Notes under the pieces: model-generated
Seen by the model: the letters and a program-made list of their open reading frames with translations, nothing else
Told to the model about the DNA's origin: nothing
The model's database searches: none
In this document: positions 18,917 through 28,641 of the stretch, piece after piece
Layout: each line of letters begins with the position of its first letter
Position numbering within the stretch: position 1 is the stretch's first letter
Source: Sphingopyxis yananensis
GTDB taxonomy: Bacteria; Pseudomonadota; Alphaproteobacteria; Sphingomonadales; Sphingomonadaceae
Assembly (NCBI RefSeq): GCF_020687785.1
Contig: NZ_JAJEWI010000003.1
Location: 1 to 64,000, forward strand
Direction: 5' to 3'
Length of the DNA: 64,000 nucleotides
Made by a program: the position numbers and the translations under genes

Positions 18917-20212
18917 ATGAAAATTGACGATATGATTCTAGTGAGTGTGGACGACCATGTCTGTGAGCCCCCCGACATGTTCGTCCGGCACATCTCGCCA
19001 AAATATAAAGGCCAAGAGCCGCAGGTCGTCACGACCGAGCACGGTCAGGCGTGGGTGATCGAGGGCAAGAAGAACTCCGGCCTCGGGCTAAACGCCGTGG
19101 TTGGCCGTCCCAAGGAAGAATATGGGATGGAACCCATGTCGTTCGACCATCTGCGCGCGGGCACGTATGATATTCATGCGCGCATCGACGATATGGACGC
19201 GAATGGCGTGCTCGGATCGATCAACTTCCCTCAGTTTCCGGGGTTTGCCGGCGTCCGGTTTCTGAAACAGAACGACAAGGGTCTCGCGCTGGCCACGATC
19301 CAGGCCTATAATGACTGGCATGTTCAGGACTGGTGCGGGCCCTATCCCGGGCGCATGATTCCGCTAGCTCTGTTGCCGCTCTGGGACATCGACCTCACGC
19401 TGACTGAAATGAAGCGGATGATCGCGCTTGGCGTGCATTCGTGCAGCTTCCCAGACAATCCCGCAATGGTGGGCCTGCCGAGCCTGCACGACGAGCAATG
19501 GCGACCGTTGTGGGAGCTTTGCAACGACAACAAGGTTGTTCTGTCCGCTCATATCGGGACCGGGTCTCATGCCGCGCATGCGTCAGACCTGTCGCCGATC
19601 AGCTCGTGGATTACCTCGATGCCGATCTCGATCGCCAACAGCGCGGCAGACTGGCTCTTTGCGTCTTTCTGGAAGGACTTTCCCGATCTCAAGATCGCGC
19701 TGTCGGAAGGCAGCATCGGCTGGGTTCCCTACTTCCTCGAGCGCGCGGAGACTACGGTACGGCAGCATAGCGCATGGACGAACCTTAACCTCGGCGGGCT
19801 GACGCCCACCGAAATATTCCGGCGCCACTTCTTGACCTGTTTTATCGAGGATAATTTTGGTCTGGTGAACCGCCACGCGATCGGCATCGATAATATCGCG
19901 TGGGAATGCGACTACCCGCATTCAGATTGCGTGTGGCCGCTATCGCCCGAGGAAGTCTGGCGCGGGGTGAAGGATTTTTCGAAGGAAGAGATCGACAAGA
20001 TCACGCACGGCAATGCGATGCACTTCTACAGCTATGATCCATTTCCGCTGCTTGGGCGCGAAAATTGCACGGTCGGCGCACTGCGCGCCCAGGCGGCCGC
20101 CAAGGGCGTCGATACGTCCGAACAGGCCTCGCTTGGCGGCCTTGCCCCCAAGTGGGAGCCCGGCAAGCCGATCACGTCGGGCGACGTGCAGAAGATGCTG
20201 TCGACCGTCTGA
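18917..20212 (+). CDS. Amidohydrolase_2-family protein
   Basis: A 431-residue TIM-barrel metal hydrolase of the Amidohydrolase_2 (ACMSD-like) family. The N-terminal SVDDHVCEPPDMF has the D-x-H-type start of strand 1, with one visible His instead of the usual HxH. VLSAHIGTGSH supplies a strand-5 or strand-6 His. IAWECDYPHSD carries the strand-8 Asp. Relatives hydrolyse C-C or C-N bonds or decarboxylate. Such genes are common in sphingomonad catabolic clusters, usually with unknown substrate. GTGGAGAGG precedes the ATG. It lies between the DUF2889 gene and an acyl-CoA synthetase on the same strand. Confidence 0.84.
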   Translation: MKIDDMILVSVDDHVCEPPDMFVRHISPKYKGQEPQVVTTEHGQAWVIEGKKNSGLGLNAVVGRPKEEYGMEPMSFDHLRAGTYDIHARIDDMDANGVLGSINFPQFPGFAGVRFLKQNDKGLALATIQAYNDWHVQDWCGPYPGRMIPLALLPLWDIDLTLTEMKRMIALGVHSCSFPDNPAMVGLPSLHDEQWRPLWELCNDNKVVLSAHIGTGSHAAHASDLSPISSWITSMPISIANSAADWLFASFWKDFPDLKIALSEGSIGWVPYFLERAETTVRQHSAWTNLNLGGLTPTEIFRRHFLTCFIEDNFGLVNRHAIGIDNIAWECDYPHSDCVWPLSPEEVWRGVKDFSKEEIDKITHGNAMHFYSYDPFPLLGRENCTVGALRAQAAAKGVDTSEQASLGGLAPKWEPGKPITSGDVQKMLSTV

Positions 20213-20390
20213 GCAGTCTTTAGCCGCGATCGGGGGCGGGCTCGTGAAGTCCGAATGGCTCTCCTCCACCCCGATCGCGGCGATTTATGTGAAATCGCGT
20301 CGCAAAGCCAAAGGTGTCGCCATGTTGTCGGCACCGGGCTGACGCTAGGCAGAAGCGATTAATCGCACGCCCGCAGGAAATGAGAGAGAA

Positions 20391-22004
20391 ATGACCCACC
20401 CAGATCCGATCAAGCCCCCCCAGCAAACAGTGACCGGCGTTCTCGCCGCCGCGGTTAAGGAGGCGCCAGAGCGCATTTTCCTCGATTTCAGCGGCATCCA
20501 ATATAGCTATGCCGATATCGATTCTGCGTCGACCCGTCTCGCCAATGGTCTGCTCGCTCTCGGGGTCAAGCAGGGTGACCGGGTCGGTACGCTTCTCGAC
20601 ACGAGCGTCGAGGCGATTTTGATTTGGTTCGCAGCGAACAAGATCGGCGCCGTCTATGTTCCGGTAAACGCCGCGTACAAGGGCGAGTATCTGCGCCATC
20701 AATTCGCCGATGCCGGTGTTGAAGTGGTGTTTGTCGAGCCGGATTATGCCGATCGCCTTGCCCTAATCAAAGAGGAGCTGCCGCTGGTCCACACCGTCAT
20801 CCAGCGGGGCGATGCGCCGCTCGCGGCCGAAGGATTGAACCTCAAGCGCTTCGACGACATTCTCGGAAGCGAAGATCCCGTAGCCGATCCGAACAAATAT
20901 TCGGATATCTCGATGCTGATCTACACCGGCGGTACGACGGGGCCCTCGAAGGGCTGCATCATCAGTCACAATTATGTGTGCAATCTTTCACGCAACGCCG
21001 TCATCAACGGCAAGCGCACCAAGGACGATATCAGCTGGTCGCCGCTGCCCCTCTTTCACCTCAATGCGCTAGCCGCGACGGTCTTGGCGTCGGCGATGAC
21101 GTTCAGCCGCGGCGTCCTTTACCCCCGCTTTTCGGTCAGTAACTTTTGGCCCGAAATCGAACGCAGCGGGGCAACGCTGGCGAATCTGCTTGGATCGATG
21201 CTCGCATTCGTCGCCGATGCGCCCGACAATGAGGCGCAGAAGCGGTGCTTTGGGCAACTTCGCGCCATTCGCGGCTCTCCCTTCCCGCCGGAAGTGCGCG
21301 AGAAGTGGCGGACGCGCTTCGGCGTCAAGGTCACGGGGAGCAATGTTTATGGTTTGACTGAAGCCAGCCCCGTTACGAGCCTGCACGACGACGATTTTCC
21401 CAAGCCCGGTTCTTCGGGCAAGGTCGATCCAAGCTTCGAGGTCCGCATCGTCGATGACGAAGACAATGACGTGCCGGTCGGAACGCCCGGCGAGATCATC
21501 ATTCGTCCCCGCTATCCGCACGTCATGTTCGAGGGGTATTGGGGACGGCCCGAAGAGACCCTCCGGATCATGAAGAATCTCTGGCTCCACAGCGGGGACA
21601 TCGGCTCGATCGACGAGGACGGCTATTTCTATTTTGTCGACCGTAAGAAGGATTATCTGCGTCGACGCGGCGAGAATATTTCGAGCTTCGAACTCGAACG
21701 GGCGTTTCGCGGCCACCCCGATATCGTCGATGTCGCAATCCACTCGGTCTTGTCCGAAAGCGCCGAGGACGATGTGAAAGCCACGATCGTTCTTAATGGC
21801 GAAAGCAAGATGACCGAGGCGGAGATGTGCTCTTGGTGCGCGGACCGGGTCCCCTATTTTGCGGTGCCGCGTTATATCGAGTTTCGCGACGAATTGCCTC
21901 GCAATCCCGTCGGGCGCGTTCTTAAATATCAGTTGCGCGACGAGGGCCGGACTCCTGCGACTTGGGATCGCGAAGACGCAGGCTTCGAGCTCGCCAAGCG
22001 GTGA
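20391..22004 (+). CDS. AMP-dependent acyl-CoA synthetase
   Basis: A 537-residue class I adenylate-forming ligase. The P-loop-like YTGGTTGPSKG is at about residues 177-187. VYGLTEASPVTSL fits the A5 motif. FVDRKKDYLRRRGENISSFE is the hinge. PRNPVGRVLKYQLR is the C-terminal lysine motif. It resembles crotonobetaine/carnitine-CoA ligase and long-chain ligases. GAGAGAGA lies before the ATG. It is the second ligase in the window and differs clearly from the one at 2520, so the two may act at different stages of the pathway. The alcohol dehydrogenase follows after 31 bp. Confidence 0.88.
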   Translation: MTHPDPIKPPQQTVTGVLAAAVKEAPERIFLDFSGIQYSYADIDSASTRLANGLLALGVKQGDRVGTLLDTSVEAILIWFAANKIGAVYVPVNAAYKGEYLRHQFADAGVEVVFVEPDYADRLALIKEELPLVHTVIQRGDAPLAAEGLNLKRFDDILGSEDPVADPNKYSDISMLIYTGGTTGPSKGCIISHNYVCNLSRNAVINGKRTKDDISWSPLPLFHLNALAATVLASAMTFSRGVLYPRFSVSNFWPEIERSGATLANLLGSMLAFVADAPDNEAQKRCFGQLRAIRGSPFPPEVREKWRTRFGVKVTGSNVYGLTEASPVTSLHDDDFPKPGSSGKVDPSFEVRIVDDEDNDVPVGTPGEIIIRPRYPHVMFEGYWGRPEETLRIMKNLWLHSGDIGSIDEDGYFYFVDRKKDYLRRRGENISSFELERAFRGHPDIVDVAIHSVLSESAEDDVKATIVLNGESKMTEAEMCSWCADRVPYFAVPRYIEFRDELPRNPVGRVLKYQLRDEGRTPATWDREDAGFELAKR

Positions 22005-22035
22005 GCGGGACAGGGTGGCAGGAAGGGGACAGGCA

Positions 22036-23130
22036 TTGAAGGCCAAGGCAGCCGTCCTCGTGGGCGACAACAATATCGAGATCCGCGAACTCGATGTTCC
22101 CGTCGATCCGCCTCCTGGCGGAGCGATCCTCGCCGTCGAAGGCTGCGGCATGTGCGGCAGCGACATCAAGCAGTATCATGGCGGAACGGCGCGCGCGGGT
22201 ATCATGTCATATCCGGTGATTCCGGGGCATGAGACGGTTGGCCGGATTGCGAAGATCGATGTCGAAGGCGTGCGCCGCTGGGGCCTGAAAGAAGGGGACC
22301 GCGTCGCGGTCCATGGCATCGCGCCCTGCGGGACATGCAGCGGTTGCATGGCCGACTCCAAATGCATCGACAGCTTCTATTACGGATTTCGATCGCTGCA
22401 CGAGCGCAGCGGCCTATGGGGTGGTTTCGCACAATATATGGAGATCGTGCCGCGCACGAAATTATATCCCGTTTCGGACAGCCTCTCGATCGAAGACGCA
22501 CTGCTCTTCAACCCGCTCGCGGCAGGCTATGACTGGCTCCTCGCGCATGGCGAACTGCAAGTCGGCGAGACGGTCCTCATTCTGGGCAGCGGTCAACGCG
22601 GGCTTGCCTGCGTCGTCGCTGCGGTCGAGGCGGGCGCATCGCAAATCATCGTGACGGGATTGCGCTCGGACGCGTTCAAGCTCGACATCGCCCGCCAGCT
22701 CGGGGCGACCGTGACGATGATCGCGGAGGACGAAGACATACCGGGCCGCATTGCCGAGCTTACCAACGGGCGCGGCGTCGATCTCGTATGCGACACGACG
22801 CCCTATGTCTTCGAACCCGTGCTCGACGCGATCAAGGCGGTGCGTAACAAGGGGCGGATTGTCTTGAGCGGCCTTAAGGATTCACGCCTCATGGACGGGT
22901 TTCCGCTCGACACGTTGATGATGAAGCAGATCAGGATGATCGGCGTTCTTGCCTCGGGTCATTGGGCAACCCAACAGGCAATCCGGGTTATCGAAAGCGG
23001 GCGCTTGCCACTGGGCCTCATGCACACGCACAGCCTTCCGATCGATCAGCTCGAGCGGGGAATCAAGACGCTTGCAGGTGAAATTCCGGGCGAACGTGCC
23101 TTGCATGTCAGCATTCTAGCCCAAGCCTGA
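22036..23130 (+). CDS. Zinc-dependent alcohol dehydrogenase (MDR family)
   Basis: A 364-residue medium-chain dehydrogenase. The catalytic zinc site begins GCGMCGSDIKQYHGG with the following IPGHE. A cysteine-rich lobe (CGTCSGCMADSKC) corresponds to the structural zinc region. The Rossmann motif is GSGQRGLACVVAAVEAGA. The start is taken as TTG at 22036, with GGAAGGGGA seven bases upstream, because the N-terminus MKAKAAVLVGDNNIEIREL then fits the family; the open frame runs back into the synthetase gene. It is in an operon with the acyl-CoA synthetase and oxidises or reduces an alcohol/aldehyde or 2,3-diol of unknown nature. Confidence 0.83.
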   Translation: MKAKAAVLVGDNNIEIRELDVPVDPPPGGAILAVEGCGMCGSDIKQYHGGTARAGIMSYPVIPGHETVGRIAKIDVEGVRRWGLKEGDRVAVHGIAPCGTCSGCMADSKCIDSFYYGFRSLHERSGLWGGFAQYMEIVPRTKLYPVSDSLSIEDALLFNPLAAGYDWLLAHGELQVGETVLILGSGQRGLACVVAAVEAGASQIIVTGLRSDAFKLDIARQLGATVTMIAEDEDIPGRIAELTNGRGVDLVCDTTPYVFEPVLDAIKAVRNKGRIVLSGLKDSRLMDGFPLDTLMMKQIRMIGVLASGHWATQQAIRVIESGRLPLGLMHTHSLPIDQLERGIKTLAGEIPGERALHVSILAQA

Positions 23131-23183
23131 CGGGCTATCCTCATCGTGCATTTGTGCCGGTCGCGGTCGATTGATCGCAACGG

Positions 23184-23534
23184 CTACTCCCGCTCTGGCG
23201 CCGCCATCCGGGCCGTAACGGCCTCGGCAAACATTGTCGCCGCAGGAGATTTCCGTTCACCGGGATAAAGCGGCATTTTTGGAGTGCCCGCGCGGCGACG
23301 CACTTCGGCCATGACCGCCGTCCGATCGTCGGTTTCCATTTCGTAGATCGTGAGGAATCTGGTCGGGGCATCGGGCTTGTCCGGCTCGGGCGCCAGCCTG
23401 AAGCGCTGCGCTGCGGTGAAGCCGGGTACCGCGAGAACGTCGGGCATGTGGCGATCGACATACCATGTTTCGAAAGCCGCTTCTCCTTCAGGGGTGGGTG
23501 CCTCAGTAATGATAATGAAGAGTTGTTTTGTCAT
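23184..23534 (-). CDS. EthD-like dimeric alpha-beta barrel protein
   Basis: A 116-residue small protein. The pattern EAAFETWYVDRHMPDVLAVP, then FLTIYEMETDD, matches the ferredoxin-like dimeric alpha-beta barrel of EthD/DUF4286-type proteins. Members are often encoded in degradation clusters and may be heme- or substrate-binding accessory proteins; none of this proves a reaction. AAGGATAG precedes the ATG. It is the only leftward gene in this stretch and lies head to head with the TonB receptor gene, so they may share the regulatory region. Confidence 0.7.
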   Translation of the reverse strand: MTKQLFIIITEAPTPEGEAAFETWYVDRHMPDVLAVPGFTAAQRFRLAPEPDKPDAPTRFLTIYEMETDDRTAVMAEVRRRAGTPKMPLYPGERKSPAATMFAEAVTARMAAPERE

Positions 23535-23944
23535 GAGATCTATCCTTGCGGGTTCGGCTCGCCGACCCGACGTGTAGCGGCATTGCTCCTGAAGGATCGC
23601 GCCTCAAAGGCAGATGCGATCCCACCGCCTTTGCTCTGCTGGCGGCATTTGGCCAGCGGTGGGACATGTTAAGTGAAAGAGGATCGCAATCAATGCCCTG
23701 ATGCAGGGGGCCAGGTACGGATCAATGCGGTCTGCGCAATTGCGCGGAACGAAGAGCATAAATGGAGCCGTATCGGCGTTTGTGATTGTGACGGTCATTC
23801 AATATATGACGCTGGTGCCGGGGTCATTCCGGCCGATGGGAGGCAGCGGCGAACAAAAAAGGCCCGTATCCAGTCAGCACAGGTCGCCGACGAAAAGCGT
23901 TAAACTGCAACCCGGAAATAAATAAAATCTGGGAGGAGAGGACC
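23535..23944. other. Intergenic region upstream of the TonB-dependent receptor
   Basis: About 410 bp between divergent genes. No open frame here has a ribosome site plus recognisable motifs. The AT-rich stretch near 23905-23940 (AATAAATAAAATC followed by GGGAGGAGAGG) contains the receptor's ribosome site. It should carry promoters for both flanking genes; I cannot assign boxes with confidence. Confidence 0.6.
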
Positions 23945-26290
23945 ATGAGAACATCCAAATTGTTGCTGCTTGCAGCGTCTGTCTCGGCGCTGTCGGTTTC
24001 GACGCCTGGTTTCGCGTTTCAGGCGGACGGGCATGAGCCAGCGGCGCAGGATGCTGCGACGGACGATCGGCTCCAGAGCGGAGGCGTCGAAGATATTATC
24101 GTTACGGCGCGGCGCGTTTCGGAAAGCGTACAGAAGGTACCACTCGCGATCACCGTGGTGGGCACCGAGCAGCTGACGGATTCGTCGGTTCGCGGCATCA
24201 AGGATCTGCAGGGGCTCGCGCCGGCCATGTCGATCACGACCGGGAATGGCGGTCCGAGCACGGCGAATATCGCGATACGTGGCCAGACGCAGGCGGATTC
24301 GCTCCTCGTGACTGATCCCTCGGTCGCGGTCTATCTTAACGAAATCAACCTGCCGCGCCAGATCGGCCTGCGTTCGGCCTTCCTCGATGTCGACCAGATT
24401 CAGGTCTTGAAAGGCCCCCAAGGCACGCTGTTCGGGAAGAATACCACCGGCGGCGCCCTCCTGTTGCGAACCAAGCGTCCCGATCTCTCTGACGCGGGCG
24501 GATATTTTCAGGGCTCGGCGGGCAATCTCGGCACAATGCAACTGACGGCCGCGGTGGGCGCGCCGCTCATCGATGGCGTACTCGGTGTCCGCTTTGCCGG
24601 CCAGATCGCCACCAAGGACGGCTATGGCCGCAATGCGATCGGCAAGAAGCTAGGGGACCAATATGACCGCGCCGCCCGGCTGTCTGTTCTCGCCGAGCCG
24701 ACCGAGAATCTCAGTGTCTTTTTGACCGCCGATTATAGCAAGCTGACCTCGAACGGCTCGGTTTCGCGCGTAACGCGCCTCAATCCGCTCGCGTTCAGCC
24801 CATCGGGAGCGCCGCTCAACGGTCTTGCTTCGGCGCTTAATCAGGCGGTCGCACAACTCGGGCTAACCCGGACCGTAGCGAATTATACAACCGCTTATAA
24901 TCTTCTCCAGGCTGACATGTTCCCGGCTGGAAATCGATACGACACCAAAGGCGTCGAGCGGGTATTTGCTTATCTTGAAATTTACGGCTTCTCGGGAGAT
25001 GTCAGTCTCGACCTTGGTGATGTGACGCTTCGGTCAATCACCGGTTATCGCAACACGGCGCGAAACGACCAGCAGGACTATGATCAGTCGCGGTTCGAAA
25101 TCGTGCGGCCGCGTAATTTCGTCTATTCGGACCAGTTCACGCAGGAAGTGCAGCTTCTTGCCAGCATCGGCAATCTCGAACTCATCGCCGGCGGTTTTTA
25201 CAGCCACGAACATGGGTGGGAGGGGAGCCAGACAAAGCAACTCGGTTTGATCAATCCTGCGAGCCCGAGCTTTGCGAACTATTACGTCACCAACGAAAGC
25301 TATGCAGGATTCGCGCAAGCGAATTACGCGCTCACCGACACGCTCAAGGTCACCGGTGGTTTCCGCTACACCAAGGTTACCCAAGACGTAGACATCCGCA
25401 GCGCCAACGCGCTTGGATGCGTGGTGCCGATCGTTGTCCGGCCCGACCCGGCGATCTGCTCTGCGCCCTTCGATCTTAGCTCGAAGAAGCCTTCCTACCT
25501 TGCAAGTATCGACTGGCAGGCAACGCCGGACATTCTTCTTTACGCCAAGACCTCGAGCAGCTTCCGCGGCGGAGGCTTTAATGTGCGCGGCGGTAGCAGC
25601 GGCGGCGCCAACCCCTATATTGCGTTCGATCCCGAGACCGCAACTGACTATGAAATCGGCTTCAAGGGCGACCTCTTCGACCGCAAGGTGCGGCTCAATC
25701 TGGCAGGCTATTACACCGATTACAGCGATATCCAGAAGAGCAGCCTGATCGTCGTCAACAACACGATCGTGACCGTGATCAACAATGCTGCCAAGGGCAA
25801 TATCTACGGCGGCGAAGCCGAGTTGATCTGGCAGCCGATTCCCGAACTGACCTTGAACGCCAGCGGTGCCTGGACGCATACGGCCTACACGCGCTTCGTG
25901 GAGGCCAATGGCAACGATCGGTCCAAGGAACCGTTCCCGGTCCCCGAGTGGCAATATACGGTGAGTGGTAAATATAGCGTCCCGGTCGGGAATGGCGATC
26001 TCAGTCTCTATGCGGCGTGGCGCTGGCAGGACGATGTCTTCTTTCGGGGGCAAGCGCTCGACCAGGCCACAACGAGCCAGAAGGCCTATGGCTTGCTCGA
26101 AGGGCGGCTGGCCTATTCGCTGAACAGCGAGCCGAATGTAGAGATCGCGTTGTGGGGCAAGAACCTGCTCGACAAGACCTATCGGACCAATGCGCTCGAT
26201 TTCGATGCGAGCCTTGGATATAATCTCGCCTTTCTCGGCGAGCCGCGGACTGTCGGCCTCGAAGTGCGGATCGCGTTTGGCGGCAAATAA
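23945..26290 (+). CDS. TonB-dependent outer-membrane receptor
   Basis: A 781-residue outer-membrane active transporter. A Sec signal peptide covers residues 1-25 (ends GFAF). A TonB-box-like DIIVTARR lies at about 50-57. The plug domain follows, with QIQVLKGPQGTLFGKNTTGG near 155-175. A 22-strand barrel region runs to the end and closes with an aromatic-containing strand. GGAGGAGAGG precedes the ATG. Length and plug fit the sphingomonad FecA/CirA-like class that takes up many substrates besides siderophores. Its position inside acyl-CoA catabolic genes suggests uptake of the pathway's hydrophobic substrate (inference). Confidence 0.92.
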   Translation: MRTSKLLLLAASVSALSVSTPGFAFQADGHEPAAQDAATDDRLQSGGVEDIIVTARRVSESVQKVPLAITVVGTEQLTDSSVRGIKDLQGLAPAMSITTGNGGPSTANIAIRGQTQADSLLVTDPSVAVYLNEINLPRQIGLRSAFLDVDQIQVLKGPQGTLFGKNTTGGALLLRTKRPDLSDAGGYFQGSAGNLGTMQLTAAVGAPLIDGVLGVRFAGQIATKDGYGRNAIGKKLGDQYDRAARLSVLAEPTENLSVFLTADYSKLTSNGSVSRVTRLNPLAFSPSGAPLNGLASALNQAVAQLGLTRTVANYTTAYNLLQADMFPAGNRYDTKGVERVFAYLEIYGFSGDVSLDLGDVTLRSITGYRNTARNDQQDYDQSRFEIVRPRNFVYSDQFTQEVQLLASIGNLELIAGGFYSHEHGWEGSQTKQLGLINPASPSFANYYVTNESYAGFAQANYALTDTLKVTGGFRYTKVTQDVDIRSANALGCVVPIVVRPDPAICSAPFDLSSKKPSYLASIDWQATPDILLYAKTSSSFRGGGFNVRGGSSGGANPYIAFDPETATDYEIGFKGDLFDRKVRLNLAGYYTDYSDIQKSSLIVVNNTIVTVINNAAKGNIYGGEAELIWQPIPELTLNASGAWTHTAYTRFVEANGNDRSKEPFPVPEWQYTVSGKYSVPVGNGDLSLYAAWRWQDDVFFRGQALDQATTSQKAYGLLEGRLAYSLNSEPNVEIALWGKNLLDKTYRTNALDFDASLGYNLAFLGEPRTVGLEVRIAFGGK

Positions 26291-26334
26291 AGCTTAAGCC
26301 AGGGGGCCCGACTGGTCCCCTCTGAGGAATTTTG

Positions 26335-27645
26335 ATGTACGAGATGTCCTACCGGGCCAGCGAGCTGAAATCCGAACTTGAGGATTTCATGGCCGCCCAC
26401 ATTTACCCCAATGAAGCCGAATTTTACCGGCAGGCCGAAACGCTGGGTCCGTGGGCAGTCTTTCCGATTATCGAGGAACTCAAGCTCGTCGCGCGCCGGC
26501 AGGGCCTGTGGAACCTCTGGCACGGGGCAGGGGATACCGGCCTCCCGCTCGGCAATCTCGAATATGCGTCGCTTTGCGAAGTCATGGGGCGCTCGCTCAT
26601 GGCGCCGGAAGTCTTCAATTGTTCCGCTCCCGACACGGGCAACATGGAGACGATCCTTCGCTACGGGACCGAGGCGCAAAAAGCGCGGTGGCTTGCGCCC
26701 TTGATGACCGGAGAAATCCGGTCTTCCTTCGCGATGACCGAACCCGCGGTTGCGTCGTCGGACGCCACCAACATCGCCAGTTCGATCATCCGGGATGGCG
26801 ACGATTATGTGATCAACGGGCGCAAATGGTACACGACCGGCGCGACCGACCCGCGCTGCGAAATCATCATTTTCATGGGCAAGACCGATCCCGAGGGCGC
26901 CGACCGCCATCGCCAGCAATCGATGATCCTCGTCCCCAAATCGGCGCCCGGCGTAGATGTCATTCGTCCGTTGCCGGTTTTCGGCTTTTACGGCGTACCC
27001 GACCGCGCGGCCGAGGTCGTATTCGACAATGTCCGCGTCCCTGCCGACAATATTCTGCTTGGCGAAGGCCGAGGATTCGAGATCGCGCAAGGGCGGCTCG
27101 GGCCAGGCCGTATTCACCACTGCATGCGCCTGATCGGAATGTGCGAGCGCATATTGGAGCGCATGTGTCGGCGCGCTGCGGTTCGCGTGCCGTTCGGAAT
27201 GCCCCTGGCCCAACAGGGCGTGACACTCGAGAGGATCGCCGACGCGCGTATCCTGATCGAACAGACGCGGCTGCTGACCTTGCGCGCGGCCCATCTGATG
27301 GACACGGTCGGCAACAAGGAAGCGAAAGCCGAAATCGCGATGATCAAGGTTGCGGCGCCCACTGCGGCCTGCACGATCGTCGATTGGGCTATCCAGATGT
27401 TTGGCGGTGGGGGGACGAGCAATGACCATTTCCTGGCGGCCGCATATGCCAATGCACGCCTGCTCCGGTTGGCGGATGGACCCGATGAGGTGCATCGCAA
27501 CCAGATCGCGCGCCTGGAAATCAAGGGGCATCTTCAGGTGGACGCTTTGCGAACCGGGGGCGTGGCAGACGTCTTGCCGCTGAACGAGGTCCGGAACAGG
27601 TTTGCCCATCTGAATCCCTCGTCCGAAAACTATCTCTGGAAGTAA
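26335..27645 (+). CDS. Acyl-CoA dehydrogenase, ACAD10/11-like
   Basis: A 436-residue acyl-CoA dehydrogenase of the longer ACAD10/11-like branch. FAD-contact segments are [17 protein letters not shown] and [11 protein letters not shown]. The helical domain includes [20 protein letters not shown] and [13 protein letters not shown]. The active-site loop reads [17 protein letters not shown], with Asp-Gly-Pro-Asp-Glu as in ACAD11 homologues. TGAGGAA precedes the ATG at 26335. It is 44 bp after the TonB receptor and 81 bp before the SDR, all on one strand, and likely acts on the imported substrate or a branched or hydroxylated derivative. Confidence 0.87.
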   Translation: MYEMSYRASELKSELEDFMAAHIYPNEAEFYRQAETLGPWAVFPIIEELKLVARRQGLWNLWHGAGDTGLPLGNLEYASLCEVMGRSLMAPEVFNCSAPDTGNMETILRYGTEAQKARWLAPLMTGEIRSSFAMTEPAVASSDATNIASSIIRDGDDYVINGRKWYTTGATDPRCEIIIFMGKTDPEGADRHRQQSMILVPKSAPGVDVIRPLPVFGFYGVPDRAAEVVFDNVRVPADNILLGEGRGFEIAQGRLGPGRIHHCMRLIGMCERILERMCRRAAVRVPFGMPLAQQGVTLERIADARILIEQTRLLTLRAAHLMDTVGNKEAKAEIAMIKVAAPTAACTIVDWAIQMFGGGGTSNDHFLAAAYANARLLRLADGPDEVHRNQIARLEIKGHLQVDALRTGGVADVLPLNEVRNRFAHLNPSSENYLWK

Positions 27646-27726
27646 GCGGTGGGACGACGCACCACATAAGATTTGCCGGATAATGGTGGGCCAATCTCCG
27701 GTGATCCGTTTTAGGAGTAAATAGCG

Positions 27727-28641
27727 ATGGGTTTGTTGAGCGAGCAGGTGGTGGTGGTAACGGGCGCAGGACGCGGCGTTGGGCGTGAGATCGCGTTGCT
27801 TTGCGCAAAGGAAGGCGCGGCAGTCGTCGTCAACGATCTCGGTGGCACCGCCGAGGGCGAAGGCGCCGACCTGACCCCTGCGCAGCAGACCGTCGACTAT
27901 ATCAAGGCGGCGGGTGGCAAGGCGATCGTCAACGGCGCGAGCGTCGCCGACCCCAAAGGCGCGGCGAGCATTATCGAGGACGCGGTCGCGCATTTCGGGC
28001 GCATCGATGCGGTGGTGAACAACGCCGGCATCCTGCGCGACCGCATCTGGCACAAGATGAGCCATGAGGACTGGAACGCGGTGATCGACGTCCACCTCAA
28101 CGGCTGCTTCAACGTATCGAAGGCCGCGACCCCCTATTTCCGCGAGCAGGGCTCGGGCAGCTTTATCCATTTCACCTCGACGAGCGGGCTGATCGGCAAT
28201 TTCGGCCAGGCCAATTATTCGGCGGCGAAGCTGGGCATCGTCGGGTTGTCGCAGTCGATCGCGCTCGACATGGCGCGCGCCGGGGTGCGCTCGAACTGCA
28301 TTGCGCCCTTCGCGTGGAGCCGGCTGATCGCGACGATCCCCGCGACGAATGAAGCCGAGGCGCTGCGTATCGAGCGGATGAAGACGATGACCGCCGACAA
28401 GATCTCCCCGCTGGTGGCGTTTTTGGCGAGCGATGCGTCGAAGGAGGTATCGAACCAGGTCTTTGGTGTGCGCAAGAACGAGATTTTCCTCTTTTCGAAA
28501 CCGCGCCCGATCCGGTCGATGCAGAAGAACGAAGGCTGGACCGCGGAATCCATCGCAAACGAGATGCTGCCCACCTTCCGCAGCAGCTTCGCCGACCCGG
28601 CCGAGCGGTCGGGGGATATATTTGGTTACGACCCGATCTGA
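27727..28641 (+). CDS. SDR dehydrogenase, HSD17B4-like (split MFE-2 dehydrogenase)
   Basis: A 304-residue short-chain dehydrogenase. It has TGAGRGVG at about residues 13-20, NNAG near 97-100, and the catalytic Ser/Tyr/Lys in FTSTSGLIGNFGQANYSAAK. This is the (3R)-hydroxyacyl-CoA dehydrogenase type found in eukaryotic peroxisomal MFE-2. TAGGAGT lies upstream of the ATG. Its stop overlaps the start of the MaoC hydratase (TGATG). Together the two reproduce, as separate proteins, the dehydrogenase and hydratase-2 domains of MFE-2, giving R-specific beta-oxidation. A related SDR is at 4115. Confidence 0.88.
   Translation: MGLLSEQVVVVTGAGRGVGREIALLCAKEGAAVVVNDLGGTAEGEGADLTPAQQTVDYIKAAGGKAIVNGASVADPKGAASIIEDAVAHFGRIDAVVNNAGILRDRIWHKMSHEDWNAVIDVHLNGCFNVSKAATPYFREQGSGSFIHFTSTSGLIGNFGQANYSAAKLGIVGLSQSIALDMARAGVRSNCIAPFAWSRLIATIPATNEAEALRIERMKTMTADKISPLVAFLASDASKEVSNQVFGVRKNEIFLFSKPRPIRSMQKNEGWTAESIANEMLPTFRSSFADPAERSGDIFGYDPI

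Noticed and set aside
26179..28170. A 663-codon open frame on the minus strand opposite the dehydrogenase and SDR genes
   Set aside because: It is antisense to two strongly supported genes, has no ribosome site or family motif, and its composition is the expected shadow of GC-rich coding DNA.
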